Positions 30,253 to 31,663 of a DNA stretch of 31,663 bases are shown here, piece by piece (position 1 is the first letter of the stretch; each line of letters opens with the position of its first letter). The position numbers and the translations under genes are program-made. The stretch is from a virus, in IMG/VR virus record IMGVR_UViG_3300025896_000120, positions 1-31,663 of that record, one strand, 5' to 3'. Below the pieces are notes generated by a model, which had not been told where the DNA came from, did not search any database, and saw only the letters and a list, made by a program, of their open reading frames with translations.

Positions 30253-31663
30253 TTACATTCCTGCAAGCAAGAATGGATTGAATGTTTCACCTGCTCCACC
30301 ACCGCCACCTGATTGTGCTACCCAAGAAAGATTTCCTGAGCCATCTGTTTGTAATACATAACTTGAACTACCACCAGCAATCTTGATTGTACTTACACTA
30401 CCTAATGATAAGTTTGAACCATCAAATGTAACATTACTTATCCCACCAAAGGCACCTGAATTGTTAAATTGTAGTTGAGTATTAGCACCACCTGGGGTAC
30501 CTGAACCACCGCCACCAGCAGCAGCAAATACGCCATTGCCATAAAGAACTTGGCTTGCATTACCATTTAAATTCACAGTTGCAATATTGCCTAAGCCAAC
30601 AACATTACCAACTGCTACTGCATTTGCTGTTGTAGCAAAATTAGCAAGATTAACTGTACCACTGATATTTGCAGCATTTACTGAATAAGCAGTTCCTGCA
30701 GTGATTGCATAAGTTGCATTTGCTACAGTACCACTTACATTTGCACCCGTTACTGCATTTGCTGTTGTGGCAAATGTTGCAAGTCCTACTGCACCTGATA
30801 CATTTGAACCTGATACTGAGAATGCAGTACCAGCAAAGTTTGCATAGTTAGCATCATAAGCAGGTAAGTTAATCCATTGAGTATTAAAATTAGTTGAATC
30901 TACTTTACTAAGAACTTGACCAGCAGTACCACCTGCAGCAACACCTGGACCAGTTGCACCAGTTGCACCAGTTGCACCAGTTGCACCTGTAGCACCATCA
31001 GCGCCTTTGGCTGCCATTTTAGTCCAATAGGTTGTATTAGTTGGTAAATTTGAAATACTTGCAACTTTATTTACATAACTCTCACCAGAATAAACAACCA
31101 CATCATATGGAGAATAGAAATAATAATTAACCCAATCACCTAAAAATCTAAAACCTTGTCCAGCACTACCAGTAGCACCCGTTGCTCCTGTAGCACCTGT
31201 AGCACCCGTCGCTCCTTGAATACCTTGAATACCTCGTTCACCTTGAATACCTTGAATGCCTTGTGAGCCTTGAGGACCAGTTGCACCTGTAGCACCAGTT
31301 GGTCCAGTGTCACCAGTAATACCCTGAATACCTTGTGGTCCCTGTGCGCCAGTTGCGCCAGTATCTCCTTGTGGACCTTGTGCGCCAGTTGCGCCAGTAT
31401 CTCCTTGTGGTCCCTGTGGACCTACAATTTGTCCAACATCAATCCACTGAGTACTATCCCAAGTATATAAATTACCAGTGCTTGTAACAACATAACTATC
31501 ACCTTGAACATTACCAGTTGTTGGTAAATTTTCTGGAGTTGCAACTTCACCTTTAAGATTGATACCAATACCAGTTTCACCTTGAATACCCTGAGGACCT
31601 TGTGGGCCAGTATCGCCAGTTATACCTTGAATGCCCTGTTCACCCTGTGGGCCCTGCGGTCCT
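30253..31663 (-). CDS. Collagen-like tail fibre, C-terminal part (enters from the right edge)
   Basis: Minus-strand frame open from 31663 to a stop at 30253; an internal Met at 31101 is not the real start. From the edge it contains the [10 protein letters not shown] domain, Gly-X-Y repeats (about 31430-31160), a carbohydrate-binding-like module ([21 protein letters not shown], about 31140-31070), a second collagen run GATGATG, and repeated [17 protein letters not shown] shaft units. It ends with a [18 protein letters not shown] and [13 protein letters not shown] module and the tip [11 protein letters not shown]. It joins in frame to the fibre beginning at 986 if the molecule is circular. Confidence 0.85.
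   Translation of the reverse strand, partial: GPQGPQGEQGIQGITGDTGPQGPQGIQGETGIGINLKGEVATPENLPTTGNVQGDSYVVTSTGNLYTWDSTQWIDVGQIVGPQGPQGDTGATGAQGPQGDTGATGAQGPQGIQGITGDTGPTGATGATGPQGSQGIQGIQGERGIQGIQGATGATGATGATGATGSAGQGFRFLGDWVNYYFYSPYDVVVYSGESYVNKVASISNLPTNTTYWTKMAAKGADGATGATGATGATGATGPGVAAGGTAGQVLSKVDSTNFNTQWINLPAYDANYANFAGTAFSVSGSNVSGAVGLATFATTANAVTGANVSGTVANATYAITAGTAYSVNAANISGTVNLANFATTANAVAVGNVVGLGNIATVNLNGNASQVLYGNGVFAAAGGGGSGTPGGANTQLQFNNSGAFGGISNVTFDGSNLSLGSVSTIKIAGGSSSYVLQTDGSGNLSWVAQSGGGGGAGETFNPFLLAGM
31538..31663. repeat. Terminal direct repeat, right copy (126 bp)
   Basis: Exact match to bases 13-138. The offset is 31,525 bp, which is the implied circular genome length. Confidence 0.9.

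Noticed and set aside
27420-31663. Diversity-generating retroelement acting on the fibres
   Set aside because: No reverse transcriptase gene and no template/variable repeat pair with A-specific differences were seen.

Overview
The window looks like a nearly complete genome of a small tailed phage with a long, non-contractile tail (siphovirus, class Caudoviricetes). It is AT-rich and resembles phages of uncultured aquatic bacteria. Nothing in the sequence fixes the host, but an early lipoprotein suggests a Gram-negative one. Bases 13-138 are repeated exactly at 31538-31663. The two copies lie in the same reading frame of one collagen-like tail-fibre gene, so the simplest reading is a circular (or circularly permuted) assembly of about 31,525 bp cut inside that gene. 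An internal repeat that broke the assembly is the alternative.

Layout. Almost everything is on the minus strand and appears to be one very long late operon. It starts at a sigma70-type promoter near 25.37-25.40 kb, has a structured leader, runs down to base 1, crosses the junction to 31.66 kb and ends at terminators near 26.8-26.9 kb. In transcription order it carries: a block of small unrecognised proteins (25.2-21.6 kb); packaging genes (GIY-YIG/small-terminase fusion, large terminase, HNH endonuclease, 21.6-19.0 kb); the head module (portal, a Dps-like ferritin, scaffold-like protein, major capsid protein, 18.9-15.0 kb); connector and tail-tube genes (15.0-13.6 kb); an intrinsic terminator; tail chaperones with a lambda-type GGGAAAG frameshift site; tape measure, minor tail proteins, a 4-Cys protein and a GNAT acetyltransferase (13.5-8.0 kb); a tail-tip protein; a large set of adhesion proteins (8.0 kb to base 1, then 31.66-27.4 kb); and a small membrane protein that is the only lysis candidate.

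A divergent plus-strand operon (25.49-26.78 kb) of five small proteins is driven by two near-identical promoter/ribosome-binding-site modules. It is probably the early, host-takeover region and includes a small lipoprotein that could act in superinfection exclusion.

Missing: I recognise no integrase, repressor, DNA polymerase, primase, helicase, RNA polymerase, endolysin, tRNA, CRISPR array or reverse transcriptase. Replication is therefore borrowed from the host, or hidden in unrecognised genes, or lost at the assembly junction. About 12 kb of the roughly 31.5 kb encodes host-adhesion proteins: two beta-propeller proteins, a BspA-type leucine-rich-repeat protein, two fibres and two BppU-like proteins.
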